64,000 bases of DNA from Pseudomonadota bacterium. GTDB lineage: Bacteria; Pseudomonadota; Alphaproteobacteria; Acetobacterales; Acetobacteraceae. How positions within the stretch are numbered: position 1 is the first letter of the stretch; each line of letters begins with the position of its first letter. The stretch spans positions 1 through 64,000 of the forward strand of contig JAJZBM010000009.1 in assembly GCA_021798915.1 (NCBI GenBank), given 5' to 3'. The notes under the pieces are model-generated. The model saw only the letters and a program-made list of their open reading frames with translations, did not search any database and was not told the DNA's origin. This document shows, piece by piece, positions 10,535 to 21,218 of this stretch. Made by a program: the position numbers and the translations under genes.

Positions 10535-10538
<4 letters not shown>
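9549..10538 (-). CDS. Sugar-type ABC transporter permease (RbsC/XylH family)
   Basis: This is a second, diverged permease of 329 residues in the same operon. The family marks are TRGLDLSIGGIIDLSD near residue 70 and the coupling loop VVLGGVSLFGGRGSG near the C-terminus, with about nine hydrophobic segments between. The start ATG overlaps the stop of the ATPase gene and its own stop overlaps the next permease, so all three are likely translated together. Substrate is not identifiable. Confidence 0.9.
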
Positions 10539-12045
<1,507 letters not shown>

Positions 12046-12049
<4 letters not shown>

Positions 12050-13140
12050 GCCGCCGGGAGTTCGACCGCGAGACGGCCGGCGCAGGCTTTGCCGTCGAGC
12101 GCCGCATCGACGCAGATTTTCACCGTCGCGTGCGGGCCGGCATCGGTGAAATCGGCGAAGAAACTATCCGGCAGATCGGGAAACACCGTCTCGCCGACTT
12201 TCACCGTCTCGCTGGTGACATAGGGGAACGGAATGGTGATGTCCTTCTTCGGGTAATCGCCGGCAAGCGCCCGGCGCGCGAGTTCCAGCGAAATCACCGA
12301 GAGGAAGGGCGGCTGGCCGATCGAAATGCCGTCGACCTGGTGGCCCATATAGCCGGTGAGGAATTTGCGGAAGCCGTTTTCCGCTTCCCCCGCGGTCGGC
12401 GGCAGCTTGCGCCCGGCGGCGATGAAGGCTTTCAGGACGCCATCGGTGCCACCCTGGCACCAGATGCCGTCGATCGGCGGCAACGAGGGCAGAGCGGCGG
12501 CGGTGTTACGCTCGGCGGTCGCGCTGTCCCACATGCCGGTATAGCGGCTCACCACCTTGATATCGGGATGCTCCGCCCAGACGCTCTCGGCGCCCTTGTT
12601 GCGGTCGAGATCGACATGGGTGCCGGCAACCCCGGTGACCATGATCACATTGCCTTTGCCGCCCATTTTCTTGGCGACGAACTCGGCCCCCATGCGGCCG
12701 AAGGCGAACTGATCGGTGTTCACTTTCAGCGCGCTCGGCGCGGTGACGACGTTATCGAAGGAGACGACGAGAATGCCGCGATCGGTCGCCTGTTTGATGA
12801 TGCCGTTGAGCCCGGTCGGCGAGGCGGCGTTGAGCACGATGGCGTCCACCCGCTCGGCGATCAGGTTGGAGAATTGCTGCGACTGCTTGGAGACGTCATT
12901 GCCGGAATTGTACCAACTGCCCTCGATCTCGGCCGCGAACGGCTCCATCAGCAGCGCCGATTTGAACAGATTCTCCATCTCGATGCGCCATTTATTGCCG
13001 ATATAGGAATTCGAGAGGGCGATCTTGAACTTACGCGCGGCAAAGGCGCTGCCGGAGAGGATGGCTGGTGTCGCGGCAAGCGCGAGACCGGTGCGCAGAA
13101 GGTCGCGGCGATGCCAATCGCGGCGGCGGATATCGGACAT
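12046..13140 (-). CDS. Periplasmic sugar-binding protein of the ABC importer
   Basis: This is a 364-residue type I periplasmic-binding protein. The ATG at 13140 has a GAGG site and starts a twin-arginine-like signal (HRRDLLRTG, then a hydrophobic stretch, cleavage near AFAA at 34). The mature part shows the sugar-binding fold: NQW-like start KIALSNSYIGNKW, INLIAERVDAIVLNAAS, and the hinge VSFDNVV. It is the first gene of the five-gene importer operon. An upstream inverted repeat (13272-13288) could serve regulation. Ligand unknown; ribose, xylose or inositol-type compounds are the usual ligands. Confidence 0.88.
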
Positions 13141-13328
13141 GGCGGTTTCCTCTTTATAGGGCAACGGGAGCCCGGTTTGTTGACTGTCCGGCGGAAAGAC
13201 GGACTGGCGGAGAAACAGCAGCGGAAACTCTGCCCGATCCGCCAAAGCCTGTCGAGACCGCGGCAAGCAAGGATTTCTTCACGAAATCACGCCATTCTGT
13301 GCGGACAACCGAGGAGAATCGGAAGATC
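13141..13328. promoter_or_regulatory. Divergent control region with inverted repeat
   Basis: This intergenic region of 188 bases separates the importer operon (leftward) from the methyltransferase gene (rightward). It contains an inverted repeat GATTTC-N5-GAAATC at 13272-13288. Reading leftward, a TATAAA hexamer lies close before the binding-protein ribosome site. No regulator gene is adjacent. The operator role is inference from symmetry and position. Confidence 0.35.
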
Positions 13329-14270
13329 ATGAGTTTCACGGCGCTGCGGCAATTGCTGGGCCGCGCCCGGCGCGCGGCGGTGCCGGCGGCGCTATCCCTG
13401 CCGCCGCTCGCGGCCGGGGCCGGGGCGTCCGCGGCCATGCCGGCCAGCGCGCCGGCCGCCCTGCCGCAGACGCCCGATCGGCCGCATCTCCCCGGGCTGA
13501 CGGCGCTTCTCGCGCTGCGCCACGATCTCTGTGGCGAGGGTTTTCTATTTCCGGATGGCGCCGCGGAGGTGGCGCGGCTCGCGCGCCCGCTCGGCCTCTC
13601 GGAGGCCTCGAGTGTGGCGCTGCTCGGTGCCGGCAGCGGCGGCCCGGTCACCGCCATCACCGCCGCGTTCGGCGCCTGGGTCAGCGGCTTCGAGGCCGAT
13701 CCGGCCCTCCTCGCGATCGCCGTCGAGCATTGCCGCCGCGGCGGCCACGGCAAGCGCGTCTCGGTGGCGCCGTGGCAGCCCGCTGCGCCGGAATTGCCAC
13801 GGGCGCAATTTCATCACGCACTCTCCCTGTTCGCGCTCGCCGGAGCAGCGCCGAAGCCGGTGCTGGCGGCGCTGGCGCAGACCCTCCGCCCGCGCGGCCA
13901 GCTCGTTTTGCTCGATCTCGTCGCCGCTCCCGATCACCAGCCGGACGCCAGCTTCGCCGATTGGGCCCGACTCGAGGAACGTCCCCCGCTGCTGCCGACC
14001 GAGGCCGAGATCACCCGCCTGCTCGGCGCGCTCGGCTGCGATGTGCGGGTGGCCGAGGATGTCTCCGAGCGGCATGTCGAGGCGGTCATCGAAGCCTGGC
14101 GCGCCCTCGTCCGCCCGCTGGCCAGCGCCCGCCCGTCTCTCGCCCGCGCCAAGCTCCTGGTCGCGGAGGCGGAACGCTGGCTGCTCCGGGTGCGGCTGCT
14201 GCAAGCCGGCCAGATCCGCCTCGTCCGCTGGCACGCCATCGCCGGCAGCAAGGCGCTGCCGCTTGCTTGA
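13329..14270 (+). CDS. SAM-dependent methyltransferase-like protein
   Basis: This 313-residue protein has a Rossmann-type methyltransferase core. A motif I-like VALLGAGSGGPVTAITAAFG lies near residue 98, followed by an acidic strand end (SGFEADP) and a post-motif strand RGQLVLLDLVA near 197. The N-terminal 55 residues are Ala/Pro rich and may be a linker. An AATCGG-AAG-type weak ribosome site precedes the ATG; an upstream in-frame extension is less likely. It is divergent from the importer operon. Substrate unknown: it could act on a small molecule or a quinone-like compound. Confidence 0.7.
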   Translation: MSFTALRQLLGRARRAAVPAALSLPPLAAGAGASAAMPASAPAALPQTPDRPHLPGLTALLALRHDLCGEGFLFPDGAAEVARLARPLGLSEASSVALLGAGSGGPVTAITAAFGAWVSGFEADPALLAIAVEHCRRGGHGKRVSVAPWQPAAPELPRAQFHHALSLFALAGAAPKPVLAALAQTLRPRGQLVLLDLVAAPDHQPDASFADWARLEERPPLLPTEAEITRLLGALGCDVRVAEDVSERHVEAVIEAWRALVRPLASARPSLARAKLLVAEAERWLLRVRLLQAGQIRLVRWHAIAGSKALPLA

Positions 14271-14345
14271 CAAAGCCGCACGGGACGCTTAACCGGGCCG
14301 CAGCCAAGTGGCCGCCGCGTTGAGAGAAAGTGTCAGAGACCCGCC

Positions 14346-14471
14346 ATGAAGATCCGTAATAGCCTGAAATCCGCCAAGGCGCGGGACAAAAACTGCCGGG
14401 TGGTGCGCCGCCATGGCCGGGTTTATGTCATCAATAAGAAAAACCCACGTATGAAGGCACGCCAGGGCTGA
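14346..14471 (+). CDS. rpmJ: 50S ribosomal protein L36
   Basis: This 41-residue basic protein begins [16 protein letters not shown] and ends NPRMKARQG, the alphaproteobacterial L36 pattern. It has one Cys (C17) and one His (H23) rather than the full CxxC zinc ribbon, so it is the zinc-independent type. An AGAGAAAG stretch upstream is a plausible ribosome site. It stands alone, followed by repeat copy A. Confidence 0.95.
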   Translation: MKIRNSLKSAKARDKNCRVVRRHGRVYVINKKNPRMKARQG

Positions 14472-14505
14472 TACGCTAGATCACGTGTAAGATAAGAAAG
14501 GGAAA

Positions 14506-14626
14506 GTTCTTCTTTTTCTGAAGAAAAAGAAGCAAAAAGACTTCTTCCCGTTTTCTTGGAATGGCGATGCCTGCGGCACTGCTTAACGGGTAAAAGTTTT
14601 TTGGTTCTTTTTTTCAAAAAAGAACC
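14506..14626 (+). repeat. Three-hairpin intergenic repeat, copy A
   Basis: The copy has a left hairpin (CTTCTTTTTCT/AGAAAAAGAAG, GA loop), a degraded central hairpin whose loop reads the opposite way to the other plus-oriented copies, and a right hairpin (GGTTCTTTTTT/AAAAAAGAACC). It lies between rpmJ and glcD, both rightward. It is one of seven related copies in the window. Confidence 0.9.
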
Positions 14627-14672
14627 AATCCTTCCCTCTTCACCTATATGATGTGGATGTCGGGAGGACGCC

Positions 14673-16124
14673 ATGATCGACCTGCCAGATCCCAAGCCCA
14701 CCACCCTCGCCGCGCGTGAGCGCATCATTGCCGGGCTCCGCGCCCTGCTGCCCGAAGGCGGGGTGATCGCCGAGGCGCTGCGCCTCAAACCCTATGAAAC
14801 CGACGGGCTTTCCGCTTATCGCCAGGTTCCGCTAGCCGTCGCCCTGCCGGAAACCACCGAGCAGGTGGCCTCGGTGCTGCGCTTCTGCCACGAAAACGGC
14901 GTGCGCGTGGTGCCGCGTGGCGCCGGCACCAGCCTCTCCGGTGGCGCGCTGCCGCTCGCCGACGCGGTGGTGATCGGCCTCATGCGCATGAACCGCATCC
15001 TCGCCATCGACTATGCCGACCGCCTCGCCGTGGTGCAGCCCGGGGTCACCAATATCGGCATCACGGAAGCGGTGCGCGGGGCGGGGTTTTTCTATGCCCC
15101 GGATCCTTCGAGCCAGCTCGCCTGCATGATCGGCGGCAATGTCAACATGAATTCCGGTGGTGCGCATTGCCTGAAATACGGGGTCACCGCCAATAATCTC
15201 CTCGGCCTCAAAATCGTCACCATCGAAGGCGAGGTCATCGAGATCGGCGGCGCCCATCTCGATGCCGCCGGCTATGACTGGCTCGGGCTGCTGACCGGGA
15301 GCGAGGGCCAGCTCGCCATCGTCACCGAGGTCACGGTGCGGATTCTCCGCAGCCCCGAGGGCGCGCGCGCCATGCTGGCCGCGTTCCGTTCGAACGAGAT
15401 CGCCGGCGCCTGTGTCGATGCCATCATCACCTCCGGCATCATTCCGGTCGCGCTCGAATTCATGGACCGCCCGGCGATCCACGCCTGCGAGGCCTTCGCC
15501 CATGCCGGCTACCCGCTCGATGCCGAGGCGATGCTGATCATCGAGGTCGAGGGCAGCATCGCCGAGCAGGACGATCTGCTCGCGCGGATCAAGGAGATTT
15601 GCGCCCGCTTCGATCCGATCAGTCTCAAGATCTCGCAAAGCGCCGAGGAGTCGGCGGCGATCTGGAAAGGGCGCAAGGGCGCGTTCGGCGCCGTCGGGCG
15701 GATCAGCCCGGATTATCTCTGCATGGACGGCACCATCCCGACCGGCCGCCTGCCCGACGTGCTCCGCCGCATCGGTGAGATGAGCGATTCTTACGGCCTC
15801 AAGGTCGCCAATATTTTCCATGCCGGCGATGGCAATCTCCACCCGCTGATCATGTTCGACGCGAACGACCCCGAGAGTTTCCACCGCGCCGAGGCGTTCG
15901 GCGCCGATATTCTGAAACTTTGCGTCGAGGTCGGCGGCTGCCTGACCGGCGAACACGGCGTCGGCGTCGAAAAACGCGACCTCATGACGGCGCAGTTCAC
16001 CGCGGTCGAACTCGATCAGCAGCGACGCATCAAAACCGCGTTCGATCCCGACTGGCTGCTCAATACGGCGAAGGTGTTCCCGCTCACCGCGGCCCTCGCC
16101 CCCGCCATGCCACGCGCCGCATGA
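14673..16124 (+). CDS. glcD: Glycolate oxidase, FAD-binding subunit GlcD
   Basis: GlcD is the catalytic flavoprotein of glycolate oxidase, oxidising glycolate to glyoxylate. The 483 residues show a PCMH-type FAD domain (about 40-230) with VVPRGAGTSLSGGALPL near 78 and GGNVNMNSGG near 152, followed by the FAD-oxidase C-terminal domain with a NIFHAGDGNLHPL motif and GCLTGEHGVG. The length matches the family. A GGGAGG site precedes the ATG, and the stop overlaps the glcE start (ATGA). It forms an operon with glcE and glcF. Confidence 0.95.
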   Translation: MIDLPDPKPTTLAARERIIAGLRALLPEGGVIAEALRLKPYETDGLSAYRQVPLAVALPETTEQVASVLRFCHENGVRVVPRGAGTSLSGGALPLADAVVIGLMRMNRILAIDYADRLAVVQPGVTNIGITEAVRGAGFFYAPDPSSQLACMIGGNVNMNSGGAHCLKYGVTANNLLGLKIVTIEGEVIEIGGAHLDAAGYDWLGLLTGSEGQLAIVTEVTVRILRSPEGARAMLAAFRSNEIAGACVDAIITSGIIPVALEFMDRPAIHACEAFAHAGYPLDAEAMLIIEVEGSIAEQDDLLARIKEICARFDPISLKISQSAEESAAIWKGRKGAFGAVGRISPDYLCMDGTIPTGRLPDVLRRIGEMSDSYGLKVANIFHAGDGNLHPLIMFDANDPESFHRAEAFGADILKLCVEVGGCLTGEHGVGVEKRDLMTAQFTAVELDQQRRIKTAFDPDWLLNTAKVFPLTAALAPAMPRAA

Positions 16125-17332
16125 GCGCGCTCGCCCCGGCAGACGAAGCGGAGATCGCGCAGGCGATCGGCGAGGCAAGGGCGCGCGCGACACCGCTGCT
16201 GCTGGCCGGCCGCGCGACCAAGGACGGGATTTTGCGGCCGGTGCAGGCGGAGACCACGCTCTCCCTCAAAAACCATGCCGGCGTCACGCTTTATGCCCCG
16301 AACGAGCTGATCCTCAGCGCCCGCGCCGGAACCCCGCTCGCCGAGATCGAGGCGTTGGTTGCCGGCGCGGGCCAGCAGATCATCGCCGAGCCGCCCGATC
16401 TCGCAGCGTTGCTCGGCGAGACGGAAGGCGCGCAAACGCTGGGCGGCGTCGTTGCCTGCAATCTCTCCGGCCCGCGCCGCATCACCGCCGGGGCGATGCG
16501 CGATCACGTCATGGGTCTGCGCGCCGTCAACGGCGCCGGGGAGATCATTCGCGCCGGCGGGCGGGTTTTGAAAAACGTCACCGGGCTCGATCTCTGCAAG
16601 CTGCTCACCGGCAGTTTCGGGACGCTCGCGGCGATCACCGAAATCACCCTGAAAGTGCTGCCGGCGGCCGAGACGACGGCGACGCTGGTGCTCCCCGGGC
16701 TTGACGCGCAACGCGGGGTCGCGGCACTCGCGCAAGCGCTCGGGGCGCCGTTCGGGGTTTCCGCCGCCGCCTGGCTGCCGCGCGCGCAAGCGGCGCGGGT
16801 CGGCGAACTCGCCGGCTTCGCGGCATCGGTCGCGCTGGTCAGGATCGAGGATTTCCGGCCGAGCGTCCTCTATCGCGGCGAGCGGCTGCGCGCGCTTCTT
16901 TCGGAATTCGGCGCGGCCGAGATTTTGGACGAGGCGCCTAGCCGTGCCGTCTGGCGCGCGGTTCGCGATGCCGCCCCGCTCGGCCCGGTTGGCGGGCATG
17001 ACGCGGTTTGGCGGGTCTCGGTGCGGCCTTCGGCGGGGCCAGGGATCGTCGCTGTGGCCGAGGGCCTGGGCGGGCGCTGTTTCCTCGACTGGGGCGGTGG
17101 CCTCGCCTGGATCACGGCGGAAGCCTCGGCCGAAACCCATCGTGCCATCACGGAGGCGGCGCGCGCTGCGGGCGGTGTCTGGTGGCTGATGCGTGCGCCT
17201 GCGGCGCTCCGCGCCAGCCTCGATGTCGTCCCCGCCGAGCCGGCGCCGCTCGCCGCCATCGCGCGGCGGGTGAAGGCAGCCTTCGATCCCGCTTTCATCC
17301 TCAATCCCGGGCGCATCCATGTCGGTTTGTGA
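16121..17332 (+). CDS. glcE: Glycolate oxidase, FAD-binding subunit GlcE
   Basis: GlcE is the second flavin-binding subunit of glycolate oxidase. The 403-residue protein carries a shortened PCMH domain with TLGGVVACNLSGPRR near residue 112 and RAVNGAGEIIRAGGRVLKNVTGLDL-type sequence near 135-160, typical for GlcE, and ends with FDPAFILNPGRIHVGL. The ATG overlaps the glcD stop by 4 bases, and an upstream extension in this frame is a shadow of glcD. It precedes glcF by 22 bases. Confidence 0.94.
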   Translation: MSALAPADEAEIAQAIGEARARATPLLLAGRATKDGILRPVQAETTLSLKNHAGVTLYAPNELILSARAGTPLAEIEALVAGAGQQIIAEPPDLAALLGETEGAQTLGGVVACNLSGPRRITAGAMRDHVMGLRAVNGAGEIIRAGGRVLKNVTGLDLCKLLTGSFGTLAAITEITLKVLPAAETTATLVLPGLDAQRGVAALAQALGAPFGVSAAAWLPRAQAARVGELAGFAASVALVRIEDFRPSVLYRGERLRALLSEFGAAEILDEAPSRAVWRAVRDAAPLGPVGGHDAVWRVSVRPSAGPGIVAVAEGLGGRCFLDWGGGLAWITAEASAETHRAITEAARAAGGVWWLMRAPAALRASLDVVPAEPAPLAAIARRVKAAFDPAFILNPGRIHVGL

Positions 17333-17354
17333 CCTTTTTCTCGCGCGTTAGATC

Positions 17355-18692
17355 ATGCAAACGCATTTCACGCCCGAACAGCTTCGCGACCCCGAAACCG
17401 CGGTCGCCAATCAGATTCTGCGCACCTGCGTGCATTGCGGCTTCTGCACCGCGACCTGCCCGACCTTCGTCCTCCTCGGTGACGAACTCGACAGCCCGCG
17501 CGGGCGCATCTACCTGATCAAGGACATGCTGGAGAGCGGCCGCCCGGCGAGCGAGGCGGTGGTGCGCCATGTCGATCGCTGCCTTTCCTGCCTTGCCTGT
17601 ATGACCACCTGCCCCTCCGGCGTGCATTACATGCACCTCGTCGATCACGCCCGCGCCCATATCGAGGAAACCTATCGCCGGCCGTGGCATGATCGCGCGC
17701 TCAGGGCGCTGCTGGCGCGGGTCTTGCCACACCCGCAGCTGTTCCGCGCCGCCCTCGTCGCCGCACGACTGGCGCGGCCGTTTCGTTTCCTGCTTGCCGG
17801 CAAGAGCGTTTTGGCCAAGCGTCTCGCCGCCATGCTGGCGATGGCGCCGGCGCGTCTTCCCGCTCCGAGCCCGATCGAGCGGCCACGCGCGCATCCCGCC
17901 GCCGGGCCGCGCCGCCAGCGTGTCGCGTTACTGGCCGGCTGCGCGCAGCAGGTCCTCGACCCGGAGATCAACGCGGCGACGATCCGTCTCCTGACGCGGC
18001 TCGGCGTCGAGGTCGTGGTGGCGAAAGGTGCCGGCTGCTGCGGCGCGCTCACCCATCACATGGGCAAGCATGACGACGCGATGGCGGCGGCACGCGCCAA
18101 TATCGCCGCCTGGAGCCGGGAGATCGAGGCCGGCGGGCTGGACGCGGTGATCATCAACGCCTCCGGCTGCGGCACCACGGTCAAGGATTACGGCTTCATG
18201 TTCCGCAATGAACCCGAGCCCTGGCGCACGCGCGCCGCGCGTATTTCGGAGATCGCCCTCGACATCAGCGAATTCCTGACGCGGATCGGCTACCGCCCGA
18301 CGCGTGAGCCACCGGGCCTCACGGTTGCCTACCACGCCGCGTGCAGCCTCCAGCATGGCCAGAAGATCACCGGCGAGCCGAAAGCCCTGCTGCGCGCGGC
18401 GGGGTTCACCGTCGTTGAACCAGCGGAGGGGCATCTCTGCTGCGGCTCGGCCGGCACCTATAATCTCATGCAGCCCGACATCGCGGCGCGGCTGCGCACC
18501 CGCAAACTCGCCAACATCGCCGCGACCGGCGCCGATCTGATCGCCGCCGGCAATATCGGCTGTCTCACACAACTGGCGGGCGATACCTTGCCGGTTGCCC
18601 ATACCGTAGCATTGCTCGATTGGATGGCGGGCGGGCCGGAGCCGGCGGCAGTCGCGAAAGCCGCGCCCCGCCGTGACGCCAAGGCGTCATGA
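17355..18692 (+). CDS. glcF: Glycolate oxidase, iron-sulfur subunit GlcF
   Basis: GlcF passes electrons from the flavin subunits toward quinone. The 445 residues contain two 4Fe-4S motifs, CVHCGFCTATCP near residue 25 and CLSCLACMTTCP near 76, followed by two CCG domains (GCCGALTHH near 230 and HLCCGSAGTYNLM near 365). The CVHCGFC cluster and the CCG repeats are diagnostic for GlcF and related lactate/glycerol-3-phosphate subunits. It is the last gene of glcDEF and converges with the universal stress protein gene. Confidence 0.95.
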   Translation: MQTHFTPEQLRDPETAVANQILRTCVHCGFCTATCPTFVLLGDELDSPRGRIYLIKDMLESGRPASEAVVRHVDRCLSCLACMTTCPSGVHYMHLVDHARAHIEETYRRPWHDRALRALLARVLPHPQLFRAALVAARLARPFRFLLAGKSVLAKRLAAMLAMAPARLPAPSPIERPRAHPAAGPRRQRVALLAGCAQQVLDPEINAATIRLLTRLGVEVVVAKGAGCCGALTHHMGKHDDAMAAARANIAAWSREIEAGGLDAVIINASGCGTTVKDYGFMFRNEPEPWRTRAARISEIALDISEFLTRIGYRPTREPPGLTVAYHAACSLQHGQKITGEPKALLRAAGFTVVEPAEGHLCCGSAGTYNLMQPDIAARLRTRKLANIAATGADLIAAGNIGCLTQLAGDTLPVAHTVALLDWMAGGPEPAAVAKAAPRRDAKAS

Positions 18693-18734
18693 ACTGCCTT
18701 CATGAGCCGGGGGCGCGAACCCGCGTGGCATCAT

Positions 18735-19592
18735 TCAATGCGACATGAAGACGGGCACCGTCATTTCCTGCAACAGCCGCCGGGTGATGCCGCCGAGCAG
18801 TAATTCGCGGAAGCGCGAATGACCATAGGCGCCGATGACCAGGAGATCGGCGCCGGTGTCGAAGGCCTCGTTGAGCAGCACATCGGCCTCACCGATTTCC
18901 TTGGCGACGGTGTGATTGGCGACCGCGCGGACCCCGTGACGCGCGAGATGGAGCGCGATATCGACCGCCGGCACGTGCTCCTTCCCGCTCACCCCGGCGG
19001 GCGGATTGATCGCCAGCACCGTCGCGGTCTGGGCTTTTTCGAGGATCGGCATCGCGTCATTGACGGCGCGCGCCGCTTCCCGCCCGCCATTCCAGCCGAT
19101 CAGAACCCGCTCACCCAAGGTCGTGAAATTGCCGAACGCCGGCACGATCAGCACCGGCCGGCCGGAGGTGAACAGAACGCGGGCGATGAAATCCGTGCTT
19201 TCCGGCGGGCGCGGCACTTGCGGGTCGTCCTGGCCGATGATGGTGACATCGGCATAGCGGGCATGGAGGGCGACGGTGGCCGCCATCCGCCCTTGCGCGA
19301 GCCGCCATTCACCCTCGAATCCGTCCTGGCGGCGGCGTTCATCGAATTGCGCCTCCGCCTGCGCCGCCCCTTCCTTGACGCCCTGTTCGAGCCGGTTGAC
19401 CAGCGCGTCGGCGTCGGTCGCATCGGCATAGGCGAGGGCGGAGGCCTCGAGCCAGCTCGGCAGCGAGGTATCGGCGACATAGAGCCCGGTCAGATGGGCG
19501 CCGTGGCTAACCGCGAGGCGGGCGGCGAGATCGAGACGCACCGCGTCACGCAAACCGCCGTCGAAATGCACCAGAATGTCCTTGAACGGCAT
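18735..19592 (-). CDS. Universal stress protein with two UspA domains
   Basis: This 285-residue cytoplasmic protein consists of two tandem Usp domains (about 1-140 and 150-285). The second domain has the ATP-binding-type pattern GAYGHSRFRELLLGG near residue 257. A strong GGAGG ribosome site precedes the ATG. Such proteins act in stress tolerance through small-molecule or nucleotide binding; the target is not evident. It converges with glcF. Confidence 0.88.
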   Translation of the reverse strand: MPFKDILVHFDGGLRDAVRLDLAARLAVSHGAHLTGLYVADTSLPSWLEASALAYADATDADALVNRLEQGVKEGAAQAEAQFDERRRQDGFEGEWRLAQGRMAATVALHARYADVTIIGQDDPQVPRPPESTDFIARVLFTSGRPVLIVPAFGNFTTLGERVLIGWNGGREAARAVNDAMPILEKAQTATVLAINPPAGVSGKEHVPAVDIALHLARHGVRAVANHTVAKEIGEADVLLNEAFDTGADLLVIGAYGHSRFRELLLGGITRRLLQEMTVPVFMSH

Positions 19593-19758
19593 GGAAAAAA
19601 CCTCCGATCCGGGAATGAAACCATGTAACGATAGGACTCGGATGCACCGCCGCCATGATCTGCCTCAAATACCCTTCATTCTTCCGTCTCGGCGGCGGTG
19701 GCACGGGCGGGAACAATCCGCTCAAGGGGAAGCATGTGAGATCCCCGGCGCGGTTCAG

Positions 19759-21084
19759 TCATGAGAAAAACCGCACCAGTTTTCCGCGCGGCGGGCCCAG
19801 CACTTCGTCGTTTTGCATCGCGATCTCGCCGCGCAGCACCGTCATCACCGGCCAGCCGGTGACCATCATCCCGTCGAACGGCGTCCAGCCGCAGGGGGTC
19901 GCCATGTTCGCGTTCTCGATCCGCCGCCGCGCGGCGAGATCGACGAGGGTGAAATCGGCGTCATAGCCAGCGGCGATCCTCCCCTTTCCGACCGCGCCGA
20001 ACACCCGCGCCGGGCCGGCGGCGAGCACATCGACGAGGCGCATCAGCGAAAGCCGGCCATGATGCACGTGATCGAGCATCAGCGGCACCAGGGTCTGCAC
20101 GCCGGTCAGCCCCGCCGCCGTCTCCGGCCAGGGCCGTGCCTTCGCCGCCCGGCTATGTGGGGCGTGATCGGAGCCGACGCTGTCCACCAACCCATCACGA
20201 AGCGCCCGCCACGCCGCCTCGACATGGTGCCGATCGCGAAGCGGCGGGTTCATGACGGCATAGGCGCCGAGCCGCTCATAACATTCCGGCGCCACCTGGG
20301 TCAGGTGATTGACCAGCACCTCGACGGTGGTGATATCACGAAAATCGCCGAGATAGGCGAATTCCTCCGCCGTCGAGACATGCACGATATGCGCCGCCCG
20401 GCCGGTCTCGCGGGCCAGCGCCATCAGCCGCCTGGTGCCGCGAAACGCGGTCTCGGGGTCGCGCCATTCGGCGTGGCGGGCGTAGGGGTCGCCGGCGGCG
20501 AACAGCGATCGGCGCTCGCGGAGACGGTATTCGTCCTCGCTGTGATAGGCGATGCGGCGCCGCCCGGCGCGCATGACGCGGGCGAGCGTCGCGTCATCCT
20601 CGATCAAGAGGTCGCCGGTGGTGCTGGCCGCGAACACCTTGATCGCGCAGACCCCGCGCCCGGCTTCGAGCGCGCCGAGGGCGGGGATGTTCTCGCGTGT
20701 CGCGCCGACATAGATCCCCATGTCGCACCAGGCCGCGCCCTCGATGTAGCCCTGTTTCCAGGCGAGTCGCTCGGCATCCACCACTGGCGGGGCGGTGTTG
20801 GGCATGTCGAACACGGCGGTGAGGCCGCCGAGCAGGGCGGCGCGGGTTCCGGTCGGGATGGACTCGATGCTGGCGTCCCCCGGGTCGCGCAGATGCACAT
20901 GGGCATCGATGAGGCCGGGGAGAACGTGCAGGCCTTTCGCGTCGATCACCGCCGCCGCGCCCGCGCTCGCCGAGACGCCGAGGGCGGCGATGCGGCCATC
21001 GCGCACGCCGATCGTGGTTTCCTCAAGCCCCCACGGCAAGGCGCAGATGCCATTCTGGATGATGAGGTCGTAGTGTTCCGACAT
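19759..21084 (-). CDS. pyrC: Dihydroorotase (cyclic amidohydrolase family)
   Basis: This is a 441-residue amidohydrolase. The metal-binding HVHLRDPG motif near residue 62, the carbamylated lysine in CAIKVFAAS near 145, two downstream histidines (AYHSED, HIVHVS) and the catalytic aspartate in GSDHAPH near 305 mark the dihydroorotase/hydantoinase/allantoinase family. HLRDPG favours dihydroorotase, which closes carbamoyl aspartate to dihydroorotate in pyrimidine synthesis. No pyrB lies beside it, so allantoinase-like specificity cannot be fully excluded. Repeat copy B is just upstream. Confidence 0.83.
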   Translation of the reverse strand: MSEHYDLIIQNGICALPWGLEETTIGVRDGRIAALGVSASAGAAAVIDAKGLHVLPGLIDAHVHLRDPGDASIESIPTGTRAALLGGLTAVFDMPNTAPPVVDAERLAWKQGYIEGAAWCDMGIYVGATRENIPALGALEAGRGVCAIKVFAASTTGDLLIEDDATLARVMRAGRRRIAYHSEDEYRLRERRSLFAAGDPYARHAEWRDPETAFRGTRRLMALARETGRAAHIVHVSTAEEFAYLGDFRDITTVEVLVNHLTQVAPECYERLGAYAVMNPPLRDRHHVEAAWRALRDGLVDSVGSDHAPHSRAAKARPWPETAAGLTGVQTLVPLMLDHVHHGRLSLMRLVDVLAAGPARVFGAVGKGRIAAGYDADFTLVDLAARRRIENANMATPCGWTPFDGMMVTGWPVMTVLRGEIAMQNDEVLGPPRGKLVRFFS

Positions 21085-21138
21085 AGCACAGCCCTTCTCG
21101 CAGAATGGTCAGAATTATTTTTTTGAGTTCTCTACGTC

Positions 21139-21200
21139 GGCAGTGCCGCAGGCACTGCCCCGGGACAAAAGTTTTTTGGTTCTTTTTTTCAAAAAAGAAC
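21139..21200 (+). repeat. Intergenic repeat, copy B (central and right hairpins only)
   Basis: The copy has a perfect central hairpin (stem GGCAGTGCC/GGCACTGCC, loop GCA) and the right A/T hairpin. The left hairpin module is absent. It lies between the 3' end of the asparagine synthase gene and the start of the dihydroorotase gene, both leftward. Confidence 0.9.
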
Positions 21201-21218
21201 TCCCCTTCCCTCTTCCCC

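Noticed and set aside
14580-14626. Ordinary Rho-independent terminator after rpmJ
   Set aside because: The hairpin is part of the repeat, and the T-run lies inside or away from the stems, so it does not fit the standard stem plus U-tract pattern; a terminator role is left open.
18692-18735. Repeated TCATGA words between glcF and the universal stress gene
   Set aside because: They are too short and unevenly spaced to support a terminator or operator call.
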